Shown here in pieces: positions 1-7,421 of a stretch of 49,878 nucleotides of DNA (the first letter of the stretch is position 1; every line of letters starts with the position of its first letter). The notes beneath the pieces are model-generated. The model was not told the DNA's origin. It made no database searches and worked only from the letters and a program-made list of their open reading frames with translations. The stretch spans positions 1-49,878 of the forward strand of contig DJWL01000019.1 of assembly GCA_002441545.1 (NCBI GenBank), read 5' to 3'. The position numbers and the translations under genes were made by a program. This stretch comes from Flavobacteriaceae bacterium UBA6231. Lineage in GTDB: Bacteria; Bacteroidota; Bacteroidia; Flavobacteriales; Flavobacteriaceae.

Positions 1-23
1 AGGTTCAAATCCTGTCATCCCGA
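1..23 (+). tRNA. 3' end of a tRNA, probably tRNA-Pro (cut by window start)
   Basis: Only the 3' part is in the window. Positions 1-3 (agg) pair with 11-13 (cct) as T-stem, 4-10 is a standard T-loop (ttcaaat), and 16-22 (catcccg) is the 3' acceptor strand, followed by discriminator A23. CCA is not encoded. The implied 5' acceptor strand CGGGATG, starting with C and with discriminator A, is typical of tRNA-Pro, but the anticodon lies outside the window, so the identity is an inference. The integrase-encoded island begins inside this gene and leaves it intact. Confidence 0.75.
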
Positions 24-24
24 C
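8..24. repeat. attL: 17-bp core repeat of the island, in the tRNA 3' end
   Basis: The 17 bases aatcctgtcatcccgac occur here and again, identical and in the same orientation, at 25012-25028. The copy here is part of the tRNA and is followed 213 bp later by a tyrosine integrase gene. This is the standard signature of site-specific integration into a tRNA 3' end, with the duplicate left at the far end. Confidence 0.9.
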
Positions 25-124
25 GAACCCTATTTTTATAAAATTAAAATACTGTTAATTATATGATTTTCAGTATTTTAATTTTTTTTGGTTTCAAATG
101 AAATCAATTAAAATCAACTAAAAG

Positions 125-142
125 GTGTACTATTCGGTGAAT
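125..142. repeat. 18-bp subterminal direct repeat, left copy (possible integrase arm site)
   Basis: The sequence gtgtactattcggtgaat is identical to 24938-24955. Both copies lie just inside the island, about 100 bp from attL and 57 bp from attR, and between the left core and the integrase gene here. Lambda- and CTnDOT-type integrases bind such arm sites through their N-terminal domain. That role is inferred from position only. Confidence 0.6.
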
Positions 143-237
143 GGATTCTTATCAGAATTGTCGTAATTTTAAAGAGCTTTTAAGAGCAATTTGACTTTTG
201 TTTTACAATTAAGATTGTTTAACTTAAAACTCGTAAA

Positions 238-1488
238 ATGAAGACAAACACCACATTTTCAGTACTTTTCTTCACAAGGAAATTAACAAATGCAGCAGAT
301 AAATTATCAATTTATGCTCGCATTACCATTAATGGAAAACGTTCAGAAATTAGTTTAAAGAGAATCGTCCTATTGAGTGAATGGGATGTTAATAAGGCTA
401 GATGTAGGGGAAATACATCAAAAATTAAATTTTTAAATGCTTATCTCGATGAGGTATATAGTAAAATATTGGATTGCCAAAAGCAATTATTTTCGGAGGG
501 TAAAATGGTTTCTGCCAATTCGATAAAAGCTAGATTCTTGGGTGAAGATGAAAATCATAAGTCATTAAGAGATATTATTGAGTATCATAATTCAAACATG
601 ATTGATGTTTTAAAGTTTGGCACCATGAAGAATTATTATACTACTGAAAAGTATTTATATAAATTTTTGGATAATGAATTAAAGGTAAGCGATATTTATT
701 TAAACCAACTAAATCATAGATTCATTTGTGATTTTGAGATTTTTTTAAGGAATAACAAGAATTCCAAGAATGAATTGACTTTAACAAATAATGGTGTCAT
801 GAAGCATTTAGAACGTTTAAAAAAAATAATAAATCTTGCCTATAAATTGGAATGGATTAACAAAAACCCATTTCAAATGTTCCAGTTAAAATTCAAAAAG
901 TTTGATAGACAGTATCTCTCAGAAAGAGAACTGGAACTTATCGAAAATACATTTTTCACAAAAGAGGGATTGGAACGGGTCAAGGACTGCTTTTTATTTT
1001 CATGTTATACGGGTCTTTCTTATGTAGATGTAAAAATGCTAAAAAGCAATCATATTACCAGGGGAATTGATAGCAATCATTGGATTTTTACCAAACGAGA
1101 AAAAACAAATGAAACGGTTAAGATTCCTATTTTGCCCAAAGCCCTAGAAATTATAAACAAATACAAAACCTTTTCAAAACTTAATAATGATAAAAAAGTA
1201 TTACCTCTTTACTCTAACCAGAAAATTAATGTTTATTTAAAGGAGATAGCCGAAGAATGTGGCATTCATAAAAACCTCACCTTCCATGTTGCCAGACACA
1301 CCTTTGCTACAACTGTTATGCTGTCTAATGGAGTGCCTTTAGAAACCGTATCAAAACTTTTGGGACACACTAAGCTGTCTACGACACAAATCTATGCTAG
1401 GGTAGTGGAAACGAAGATAAGCGAGGATATACAAAATCTACTAGTTAGATTTAAAACGAAGAAACATCAATCTCAAGCGATAAATTAA
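238..1488 (+). CDS. int: Tyrosine recombinase (integrase) of the island
   Basis: Site-specific recombinase that probably integrates and excises the island at the tRNA 3' end. At 416 aa it has the Bacteroidota layout: N-terminal arm-binding domain (about 1-95), SAM-like core-binding domain (about 105-215) and catalytic domain (about 220-400). The catalytic residues visible are H350-x-x-R353, H377 and the nucleophile Y386 (motif QIYARV). At the position of the first catalytic arginine there is serine (CYTGLSYVDV, S261), as in IntDOT-like integrases of Bacteroidota conjugative elements. The gene reads away from attL and is the first gene of the island. No excisionase gene is recognisable beside it. 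Family assignment is firm; the pairing with the att sites is inferred from position. Confidence 0.95.
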   Translation: MKTNTTFSVLFFTRKLTNAADKLSIYARITINGKRSEISLKRIVLLSEWDVNKARCRGNTSKIKFLNAYLDEVYSKILDCQKQLFSEGKMVSANSIKARFLGEDENHKSLRDIIEYHNSNMIDVLKFGTMKNYYTTEKYLYKFLDNELKVSDIYLNQLNHRFICDFEIFLRNNKNSKNELTLTNNGVMKHLERLKKIINLAYKLEWINKNPFQMFQLKFKKFDRQYLSERELELIENTFFTKEGLERVKDCFLFSCYTGLSYVDVKMLKSNHITRGIDSNHWIFTKREKTNETVKIPILPKALEIINKYKTFSKLNNDKKVLPLYSNQKINVYLKEIAEECGIHKNLTFHVARHTFATTVMLSNGVPLETVSKLLGHTKLSTTQIYARVVETKISEDIQNLLVRFKTKKHQSQAIN

Positions 1489-1538
1489 ACAATAAATTTA
1501 AAGGTTTAAAAAAACTAATAGACTTATCTCAGGACGGA

Positions 1539-2297
1539 TCAAGCTTGCATGTTGTGTACAGTACTTTTTATTTCCATTTTTTTAAGTCTGTTGTTTTCAA
1601 AAAAAACTCGGTATGTTTTAGTTTTTTCAGGTTGAATAAATTGCTGAATTTCTACATCATAATTTCGGTCAGTAAATAATCCGTAATATATTCCAGTCAA
1701 GGACTCTTTTATATTTAGATGACAATAATCATCCGAAATAATCAATAGTCTCTTTTCGTATTCCTTTTCCCAATAATGTGATTTTGACAGGAAAAGAGCT
1801 TCGTAATCACGTTTTATATGTTGTTCAATATTTTCTTCTTTAGTTATTTGTCTATTCCAATAAACCCATTCGTTTTTCTTCGGAATGTAATTTATTTTTT
1901 GGAATTTAAAGATATCCATATGGTCGTTTTCTTTGATAAATAGTTCAGTATCTATTTCAAGACAAATTCCCTTATGGTTTTCAGCATATTGAGCCCACAT
2001 CATTTCGTTTTCATACCCATCATATTGGTCTGTATAAACAAAGCAAAGAGCCTGAATTTTTGATTTGATTTCCTCTCCAAATCTGTACATGCTATCAAAG
2101 TGGGCTTTGTCCGAATCTGTTTTATAGTCTAAATCATTATACAAGGTTTTGTAGGGAACATTTATTCCGCCAAAAGCCCATTTTTGGTTTTCTTTTGGTC
2201 CATTCATTTTGTTCAAAAAGTTTGTTCTTAATACCATTGAAGGTAAAATGAACCCAATGGCTGTACTTAATTTTGTGTAATGATAGATCTTTGACAT
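1539..2297 (-). CDS. DUF2971 family protein
   Basis: Protein of 252 aa with the features of DUF2971: an N-terminal YHYTKLSTA segment, the central block MMWAQYAENHKGICLEID (about residues 98-116), and a late WEKEYEKRLLII block (about 176-187). The function of the family is not established to my knowledge; it is frequent in accessory and defence-rich regions. No signal peptide or membrane segment is seen. It is the last minus-strand gene before the integrase stop and the first of two DUF2971 genes, which differ enough to be separate acquisitions rather than a recent duplication. An attC-like spacer separates it from the gene upstream (2328-2458). Confidence 0.85.
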   Translation of the reverse strand: MSKIYHYTKLSTAIGFILPSMVLRTNFLNKMNGPKENQKWAFGGINVPYKTLYNDLDYKTDSDKAHFDSMYRFGEEIKSKIQALCFVYTDQYDGYENEMMWAQYAENHKGICLEIDTELFIKENDHMDIFKFQKINYIPKKNEWVYWNRQITKEENIEQHIKRDYEALFLSKSHYWEKEYEKRLLIISDDYCHLNIKESLTGIYYGLFTDRNYDVEIQQFIQPEKTKTYRVFFENNRLKKMEIKSTVHNMQA

Positions 2298-2327
2298 TTA
2301 GTTGTTTTGTGATTTTTTCTGTATTGT

Positions 2328-2458
2328 GCATAACGGTTTGCGGCTCTGCGTCAGTAGCGATAAATTTATGACTAATTATTCCATGGTAAAAGGTTTTTTG
2401 GAATCCGTTAGGATTCCGGTGAACACTTACCACGCTATTATACAAAACACTGTTATGA
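2328..2458 (-). repeat. attC-like spacer 1
   Basis: The ends are complementary: GCATAAC at 2328-2334 and GTTATGA at 2452-2458. The centre holds a perfect hairpin, GGAATCC-gtta-GGATTCC at 2400-2417. Read on the minus strand, the 3' end (AGAGCCGCAAACCGTTATG) resembles the 3' end of spacer 3 (AAAGCCGAGACCGTTGTG). Imperfect palindromic spacers between single genes that all face one way are the layout of integron cassettes. No integron integrase is present in the window. Confidence 0.5.
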
Positions 2459-2465
2459 GTAGGCT

Positions 2466-3569
2466 TTATTTTTTGACAATATTTGTTCTTGTTAAAATAT
2501 ATGCGTTTTCTTCAACTTTTTGTATTTCAAGCTTTTCTTTTGTACGAACTAAATAGTGTATGTTATTTTCATCAAATTCATACTTTATGCCAGAATAGAA
2601 TAATTTATCATTAAGATTTAGGAATATATAATTCATCAGTGAATTCAGATTCTCGAATTCCTGGTTAGAATCTGATTTTAAGGCTTTAACCCAAAAACTT
2701 TTCATGTCTAACCATTCTACTTCGAAATCTCTCTTGTTAAAAAAATCTACTCCAAATGTTATCTCTTCGACTAGGTTTTTTTCATAGTAAACGTATCTGT
2801 TTTTAGTATCAACGTGATAATCTTCTTTTCTGCTTAAACCTCTTTTGGTGTATGGGATACCCATATTGTGTTTTGAAACTAATATTCGCCACTCGTTTTC
2901 GTAGACCCAATTTTTTGATTTTATATTTGTTGCGTAGTAAAGAGGAACTAACAAAGATTGAAAAGGACTCACATCTATTGGAGATAGCTTTTCAGTGTAG
3001 TTTACAGGATACAATCCAATATATTGTTCACCTTCAGGAAATTTTTCTCGAATGCTTTTTTCAAGTTTATCAGTATTGAATTTAATTTGAAAACCTTTTT
3101 CCTGTGTATAATGAGGCCACATTAGCGGACTAAATTCATTTTGTGAAGTTGAGATTATTCCAAATAGATTGGTTGCGACTTGCCAAAGAGTCGAAATGTA
3201 ACCTTGACACATTCTTTCTTCGCTACTTATATCTTGTTCATATAATTCTACTAACTTTTGATTACTTTCAATTACTGATCCATAGAGTTTTTCATATAAT
3301 ACAAGGTCGAGTTTTTTGGAAGTATAAAGTAAAAACGGACTACTATCTAAAAGGTCGTTTAATTCTATAGGATGTGAAGCGTATAAGTAGCCATTAATTA
3401 AAGCGTCTACACTATGTTCGCATAGCGCATAATATTTAAATATGTTCTCAGGTTTAGTTTTATTATGCTCAATAATTGGACTTTCAATATTTGGAGAATA
3501 ATTTTTTAAATAGGTAAAACCATTATGATGATAATCTTCAATGTTCATTTTATTGTTTTTAAGATTCAC
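2466..3569 (-). CDS. DUF2971 family protein (second copy type)
   Basis: Protein of 367 aa, longer than its neighbour. DUF2971 blocks are visible: PLMWPHYTQEKGFQIKFN (about residues 148-166) and the later NWVYENEWRILVSKH. The N-terminus (FKYYALCEHSVDALINGYLYAS) is also typical of the family. The C-terminal third (about 275-367) has no recognisable domain. The annotated ATG is supported by reading from the spacer; a second ATG lies seven codons in. Two different DUF2971 proteins side by side suggests either repeated capture of this family by the array or two related effectors. Function unknown. Confidence 0.85.
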   Translation of the reverse strand: MNLKNNKMNIEDYHHNGFTYLKNYSPNIESPIIEHNKTKPENIFKYYALCEHSVDALINGYLYASHPIELNDLLDSSPFLLYTSKKLDLVLYEKLYGSVIESNQKLVELYEQDISSEERMCQGYISTLWQVATNLFGIISTSQNEFSPLMWPHYTQEKGFQIKFNTDKLEKSIREKFPEGEQYIGLYPVNYTEKLSPIDVSPFQSLLVPLYYATNIKSKNWVYENEWRILVSKHNMGIPYTKRGLSRKEDYHVDTKNRYVYYEKNLVEEITFGVDFFNKRDFEVEWLDMKSFWVKALKSDSNQEFENLNSLMNYIFLNLNDKLFYSGIKYEFDENNIHYLVRTKEKLEIQKVEENAYILTRTNIVKK

Positions 3570-3704
3570 GTTAATGGTTTTAAGCGTCAGTAATGAGAAA
3601 GTTCACGAGTGCTTTCTGCTGTCGCCACCAAGTTAAAAAAGGGCTTGAATTTCTGATTAGGAAATTTAGCCATATTGCGCTTACACGTTGTAGTGTTCAG
3701 GCTT
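3570..3704 (-). repeat. attC-like spacer 2 (degenerate)
   Basis: Intergenic spacer of 135 bp with a central hairpin (AATTTC / GAAATT, 3648-3666). On the minus strand its end reads TTACTGACGC...AAACCATTAACG, which resembles the end of spacer 1 (CTACTGACGC...AAACCGTTATG). The outer arms pair less well than in spacers 1 and 3, so recombination competence is doubtful. Confidence 0.35.
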
Positions 3705-5387
3705 TTATTTTTTTTCATAAGGAAATCTAGCTTTGTCAAGAAGTTCATATTTCCATCTGTTTTTGTCGTTATTCCATTTTTTACTTTGACTTCTTAATTG
3801 TGCAATATTATCTCTGTGCTTTTTTAAAACTTTTGGTTTTTCTTTTCTGAATTTTTCAATCTCGTTTTTATTTTCTAATTCAAGAACAAACCTCCAACTG
3901 TTAATTTTGTTTTCAATACCCTCACGGTGTTTCTGTTTTTCCCATTCCCATTCAACTCCATTTTTGGCTAAAAGATTTCCTAACATTTCAACTCGAATTT
4001 CACTAATTAAATCAGTTCTGTTTTCTCTTTCTTGTCTTAATTTTGAGGTCATTTGGTCATTTAGCCAATGTCCAATATATGTTTTTTGTGAAGGGACTGT
4101 TCTAAAATTTTTCTTTTTATTATAATAATTTTCAAGTTCAACTAAACTGTCTGACCATTCGTCATCTTTTGGACGTGAATACATTTTACTATCAAATTCC
4201 CAAACAAAGTTTATTGATTGCATTTTCCTTTCCTCATACTCTGTCAATTTTGGACCATAATTTTTATTTCCCTTTCTTCTTTGTTTTTGCCAAGCGCACC
4301 ACCTACCAACTTCGTAATATGGATTGGATTTATTTTTAAATTGCGGAACATAAGTGTATTCACTTTTTGGGTCAACTTTATTTTTGTATTCTACAACTTT
4401 ATTAAAATCCTTATTCCATTTTATTAATCTCTTTCTCTCTCTACCTATGCCGCCAAATGGGAATTCTGCATCTAATAATCTTTCAAAAATCTCAAATGGT
4501 AACGAATCGCCACCTTGATTGTAAAGCTTGTGCATTTTTTGATACCAATTAAAGAGTTCTCTATCTTCGGTATGTTTACTTACTATTCCAGATGGTCTTT
4601 TGGTTTTTTTGTAGTCGATGTATCTCTCAATTAGAGTATCAAATTTTTCATAATCACTATCTCCAAAACTTTTTTTGTTGCTTCTATTGGTCGATGTGTC
4701 TTCTTGTTCAAACCCAGATTTGATGTTAAAATCTGTTATTTCTATATTGTCTTCTTCGATATCTGAATTATCTCCGTCATTATTTTTCGGTTCTTCTATT
4801 TTACCACTTTCTCTGAATTGGATGAAAAGTAAATTTTCTTTTATTAATTCTTCCAATAATTCATAAGAAAGCAATTGTAGTTTTGGTGACGATAAATCCA
4901 ATAAATCAGAATAATACGTTTTAATTTCGTCAATCAGTTTTTGACCTTGTTTATCTGTTTTTGTTCGAAAATCTAATTGAATTGAAGATTCCAAATTAGT
5001 TTTTATCCCTTGACTTGTAAGATTAGAAGAACCAATAATGACTCTAGTAAATTTTTTGCCTTCAAAAAGAAATAGTTTTGGATGATAAGTAACAAATTTC
5101 CTTTTATCTCGGTATATGTAAGTTTCGATATTTTGCTTTAATAAAGATTCCAATGCTTCTTTTGAAGTTCCTCTATTATCAACACCGATATAGAATCTAA
5201 TTTTTTCGTAGTTAGATTTAGCTTTTTTAAGAAACGGTTCGAGCATTTTTGTTCCTGAAATAGACGCAAAAGCAACAAAACCGTAAAAAGAAGAGTATTC
5301 TTTGCTTTCTAAAGACACAGCAATTTGTTTTCCGACATTGTTTTTGTCGCCTTTATCTAATCCGTGCCCGAGAAAGGTTGCTTTCAT
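3705..5387 (-). CDS. PLD-like nuclease with helicase-associated repeats
   Basis: Protein of 560 aa. The N-terminal part (about 1-145) is a phospholipase-D-superfamily domain of the type found in restriction and repair nucleases. H102 and K104 (YHPKLFLFEG) are followed by IIGSSNLTSQG (about 117-127), the usual HxK...S/N catalytic block with a single copy, which implies dimerisation. Residues about 190-240 are acidic and low in complexity. From about 240 on there are repeated tryptophan-rich helical blocks (ELFNWYQKMHKLYNQG, LENYYNKKKNFRTVPSQ, IGHWLNDQ) that resemble the helicase-associated (HA) repeat, although there is no helicase domain. The combination suggests a DNA-binding nuclease for defence or restriction. 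The role is inferred; cleavage specificity cannot be read from the sequence. Confidence 0.75.
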   Translation of the reverse strand: MKATFLGHGLDKGDKNNVGKQIAVSLESKEYSSFYGFVAFASISGTKMLEPFLKKAKSNYEKIRFYIGVDNRGTSKEALESLLKQNIETYIYRDKRKFVTYHPKLFLFEGKKFTRVIIGSSNLTSQGIKTNLESSIQLDFRTKTDKQGQKLIDEIKTYYSDLLDLSSPKLQLLSYELLEELIKENLLFIQFRESGKIEEPKNNDGDNSDIEEDNIEITDFNIKSGFEQEDTSTNRSNKKSFGDSDYEKFDTLIERYIDYKKTKRPSGIVSKHTEDRELFNWYQKMHKLYNQGGDSLPFEIFERLLDAEFPFGGIGRERKRLIKWNKDFNKVVEYKNKVDPKSEYTYVPQFKNKSNPYYEVGRWCAWQKQRRKGNKNYGPKLTEYEERKMQSINFVWEFDSKMYSRPKDDEWSDSLVELENYYNKKKNFRTVPSQKTYIGHWLNDQMTSKLRQERENRTDLISEIRVEMLGNLLAKNGVEWEWEKQKHREGIENKINSWRFVLELENKNEIEKFRKEKPKVLKKHRDNIAQLRSQSKKWNNDKNRWKYELLDKARFPYEKK

Positions 5388-5408
5388 TTGATTTTTTGGT
5401 CAGTTTGG

Positions 5409-5527
5409 ACACAACGGTCTCGGCTTTGAGTAGTTGCGTGGTTTAGCGGTTAATTTTGCAAGTACATACCAAACTGAAAATCCTCGCGGATTTTCAGAAA
5501 TAGGTTAGAACAAGCAATTTCTTGTGG
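5409..5527 (-). repeat. attC-like spacer 3
   Basis: Near-palindromic spacer between the PLD gene and the two-gene membrane cassette. It has complementary ends (CACAA near 5410 and TTGTG near 5522) and a perfect 10-bp central hairpin, CTGAAAATCC-tcgc-GGATTTTCAG (5474-5497). Its minus-strand end AAAGCCGAGACCGTTGTG matches the end of spacer 1. I recognise this sequence type as recurring between unrelated small genes in Flavobacteriaceae; that is recollection, not a search. Confidence 0.5.
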
Positions 5528-5539
5528 ATATAGTTTTGG

Positions 5540-6034
5540 TTAGTTTTTTTCAGTTTCATTGTTTTTTAATCTCACACTTTCTTTTGAAATATATGTCTCT
5601 TGGACGATTGGTTTAATTTTTCCATAACTGTAAAAAATTAAGACAATAATTGCAATAACAAAAGTTGCGTTATCAAATCCAGTCAATTCGTTACAGATTG
5701 ATTTATTTGGAAAATTATAATTAGCAAAGGTTTCTCTTAATAGTATTTGTATGCTTGACCCAATCGCTCCAAATGTTAAAATAAACTGTAAATAATCAAT
5801 TGGCTTATCCAGTCCATCTTTATCACTTATCAAATTCTTATCTTCTTCGTTGTTTTTATAGTAATGAATAATTCCAGTTAAAACCAGGGTTAACCAAATA
5901 CAGAAAGTTAGTATTCGACTTTCAAGAATAATCATTAATATTTCAGAAGTTGGTTTCCAATACACGTAAGATACAATTGCTAATACACCAAGAACAATTG
6001 CCACTCCTATAACCTTGTAATCGAGATTTTTCAT
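5540..6034 (-). CDS. Four-helix membrane protein, unknown function
   Basis: Protein of 164 aa with four predicted membrane segments (about 8-26, 39-59, 81-99, 122-138) joined by short charged loops, and a charged C-terminal tail. I do not recognise the family. Its start overlaps the stop of the upstream gene by 4 bp (ATGA at 6031-6034), so the two are almost certainly co-translated. Together they form one unit between two attC-like spacers, which suggests that the pair works as a module, for example effector plus partner. There is no direct evidence for that. Confidence 0.7.
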   Translation of the reverse strand: MKNLDYKVIGVAIVLGVLAIVSYVYWKPTSEILMIILESRILTFCIWLTLVLTGIIHYYKNNEEDKNLISDKDGLDKPIDYLQFILTFGAIGSSIQILLRETFANYNFPNKSICNELTGFDNATFVIAIIVLIFYSYGKIKPIVQETYISKESVRLKNNETEKN

Positions 6035-6342
6035 ACACGACTCTGGTTAAACTGGTTAATCTTTTTCTTTTCTTCCGTGTCTCGTGTATTTCCGATTAAT
6101 CCACCTAGAAATCCACCAACTGCGACTCCGACACCACCACCTAAAAGTCCAATTAATCCGCCCAAAACCGCACCTCCAGCTGTATCGTTACTATTTGATT
6201 CAGCAGTAACTTGATTTATATGATAATATTGGTCACCAACGTAAAATTCATTTCCAATTTTAAATGCAAGTTGTCTCCTTGTCGGTGCAGTTACATCGAG
6301 TATTATTTTTTTTCCAAATCTATCTTTGACAAATAATTGCAT
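6031..6342 (-). CDS. Small glycine-zipper protein, unknown function
   Basis: Protein of 103 aa. Residues about 1-45 form a soluble beta-rich head. Residues about 55-88 are a glycine-rich hydrophobic stretch (GGAVLGGLIGLLGGG and VGGFLGGLIG) of the glycine-zipper type that inserts in or packs in membranes. A charged tail follows. It is the first gene of a two-gene unit with the 164-aa membrane protein. Glycine-zipper proteins include outer-membrane lipoproteins and pore-forming toxins; there is no signal peptide here, so an inner-membrane or cytoplasmic-face location is more likely. Function unknown. Confidence 0.7.
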   Translation of the reverse strand: MQLFVKDRFGKKIILDVTAPTRRQLAFKIGNEFYVGDQYYHINQVTAESNSNDTAGGAVLGGLIGLLGGGVGVAVGGFLGGLIGNTRDTEEKKKINQFNQSRV

Positions 6343-6368
6343 TCAAATTTCAGCTTGTTTTAAATTAA

Positions 6369-6418
6369 CCACAACTTATGAATTATTGAACTTCCTAAAT
6401 GTTCCAAAAGAGTTGTAT
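6369..6418 (-). repeat. Short attC-like palindrome upstream of the membrane cassette
   Basis: Complementary ends (CCACAAC 6369-6375 and GTTGTAT 6412-6418) enclose an inner stem TTGAAC (6386-6391) with GTTCCAA (6401-6407) that leaves one base unpaired. Size and the extra-helical base are like those of short integron attC sites. This is weaker than spacers 1 and 3. Confidence 0.3.
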
Positions 6419-6660
6419 AACGATACTTTTTTCAAAAAACTTCCAATTATTATTTGATTATCAAGTTTCTTAGCTAAGATAATCACTTTCTTACAAATCA
6501 TCGACAAAATTTATAATATCTTTTAGACTTAGGTTATAAAATGTGTGTTAAGCATAATTGTTATTCGACTATTATTGCTGCCTAGGTATTGCATAACAAA
6601 CATTCATGATATTTCATCATTTAATAGTTGTCATTTGATACGCTTTTCATTTTAAAAAAG

Positions 6661-6754
6661 CAACTGATTTTTTAATCAAGTTGTTTATAAAATTTGATAG
6701 GCTGTGCCTATCGGATTTTGTAAAGCAAGAGGGTAACACGCTGCGCGATGTTAC
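6661..6754. ncRNA. Three consecutive hairpins, possible structured RNA
   Basis: CAACTGATT-tttt-AATCaAGTTG (6661-6683), GATAGGC-tgt-GCCTATC (6696-6712), and GTAACACGC-tgc-GCGaTGTTAC (6733-6754). Two of the three carry one unpaired A on the 3' arm. The last belongs to a family of GCAAG-led hairpins that recurs elsewhere in the island (10221-10264, 10977-11022, 11165-11199). Whether the run is transcribed is unknown. Confidence 0.35.
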
Positions 6755-6815
6755 TGGTACATATTCCCTTTAAAATCAGTAATTTATAAATTTTAAATAG
6801 TTTCATTTATTTCAG

Positions 6816-6870
6816 ATTTGCGGCAAAACCTCTTGAAACCCCATTAAAATGGTATTTATTTGCGGCAAAC
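6816..6870. repeat. Nested-palindrome unit A
   Basis: An 11-bp near-palindrome TTTGCGGCAAA occurs twice, 42 bp apart (6817 and 6859). Between the copies is a 30-bp core with a hairpin CCATT-aa-AATGG. Units B and C have the same layout and spacing but different palindrome sequences, so the architecture and not the sequence is conserved. Confidence 0.7.
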
Positions 6871-6939
6871 TCCTAGATTTTTGTGTGATTTAGTGAATAT
6901 TGAACCGTTGTGGTGCTTGCCAAATACGTATTATTTGAC

Positions 6940-6994
6940 TTTTACAGTAAAACCTTTCGAAAGCCCCATAAACAGGCAATAATTTACAGTAAAA
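6940..6994. repeat. Nested-palindrome unit B
   Basis: TTTACAGTAAA occurs at 6941 and again 42 bp later at 6983. The core contains CTTTCGAAAG and a GCC...GGC stem. It is homologous to the cores of units A and C (shared CGAAAGCCCCAT-like segment). Confidence 0.7.
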
Positions 6995-7072
6995 AGTATG
7001 TGGCTAATTTGTATTGATTGGTATTGCTGGCTATTGGTGTTTCATAAGTTTTAAAAGGTTATCAATTCACTG

Positions 7073-7129
7073 TTTTTTAGTAAAAAAGCTTCGTAGCCCA
7101 GTAAAATTGGGAAATTTTTTAATAAAAAA
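7073..7129. repeat. Nested-palindrome unit C
   Basis: The repeats TTTTTTAGTAAAAAA (7073) and TTTTTTAATAAAAAA (7115) are 42 bp apart. The core has a CCCA...TGGG stem. The layout is the same as in A and B. Confidence 0.65.
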
Positions 7130-7319
7130 TGAGATTTTCGGTTAAGATTCCCAAAAACATTGCATAGTATTAGCTCGATAGATGTTGGGGATTTTAATCC
7201 GTAAAAAAATTAAAATGCCAACATATATTGGGTATATCCCAAATCTAATGCATTCATCCCAGTTGGGACAAAGAATTAAGGATTCATCAATTTGTAAAAA
7301 TCAATTAGACTCTTAAATA

Positions 7320-7421
7320 TTAAATAAGAGAGCCCACGCGTTGTATATGCTGTTCACATTTAGTGAGTGCCATTACCGACCTCACCTTGCGGGTGTACAA
7401 GCACCCTCATGACCAAATCGG
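7320..7421 (-). ncRNA. Predicted guide RNA for the dCas12f-like protein
   Basis: On the minus strand this starts at the dCas12f stop codon. Visible scaffold elements are a GACC-gattt-GGTC hairpin, a GGGTG-cttgta-CACCC hairpin (7391-7406), and a TCAC-taaat-GTGA stem. The scaffold ends in GCATATACAAC (to 7340). The hairpin loop CUUGUA can pair over five bases with UACAA just before the guide, the pseudoknot seen in TnpB and Cas12f guide scaffolds, and the ending ACAAC is like Cas12f repeats. The predicted guide is GCGTGGGCTCTCTTATTTAA (7339 down to 7320). Its 3' half can also pair with sequence just downstream (CTCTTA/TAAGAG, 7310-7330) followed by a T-rich stretch, possibly a terminator or trimming signal. 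Ends are not determined. Confidence 0.7.

Larger units (their letters stand above)
6419..7319. other. Non-coding block rich in hairpins
   Basis: About 0.9 kb without a credible reading frame. It holds a run of three hairpins (6661-6754), three nested-palindrome units (listed separately), a long stem at 7183-7223 (TGTTGG and ATTTTAAT arms), and small stems near 7228-7243 and 7257-7267. It lies directly downstream of the guide RNA on the minus strand. No promoter or terminator can be assigned with confidence. Confidence 0.6.

Noticed and set aside
1489..1538. A fourth full attC-like site after the first DUF2971 gene
   Set aside because: Only about 50 bp remain between the gene and the integrase stop, with no paired arms visible.
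2137..2556. Short frames of 102 aa (minus) and 84 aa (plus) around the first attC-like spacer
   Set aside because: They overlap a firm DUF2971 gene or the palindromic spacer and resemble no family.
6816..7129. A CRISPR array with three repeats
   Set aside because: The three units differ in sequence, are separated by about 124 and 133 bp, and each has internal paired palindromes. There are no uniform repeats and spacers and no adaptation genes.
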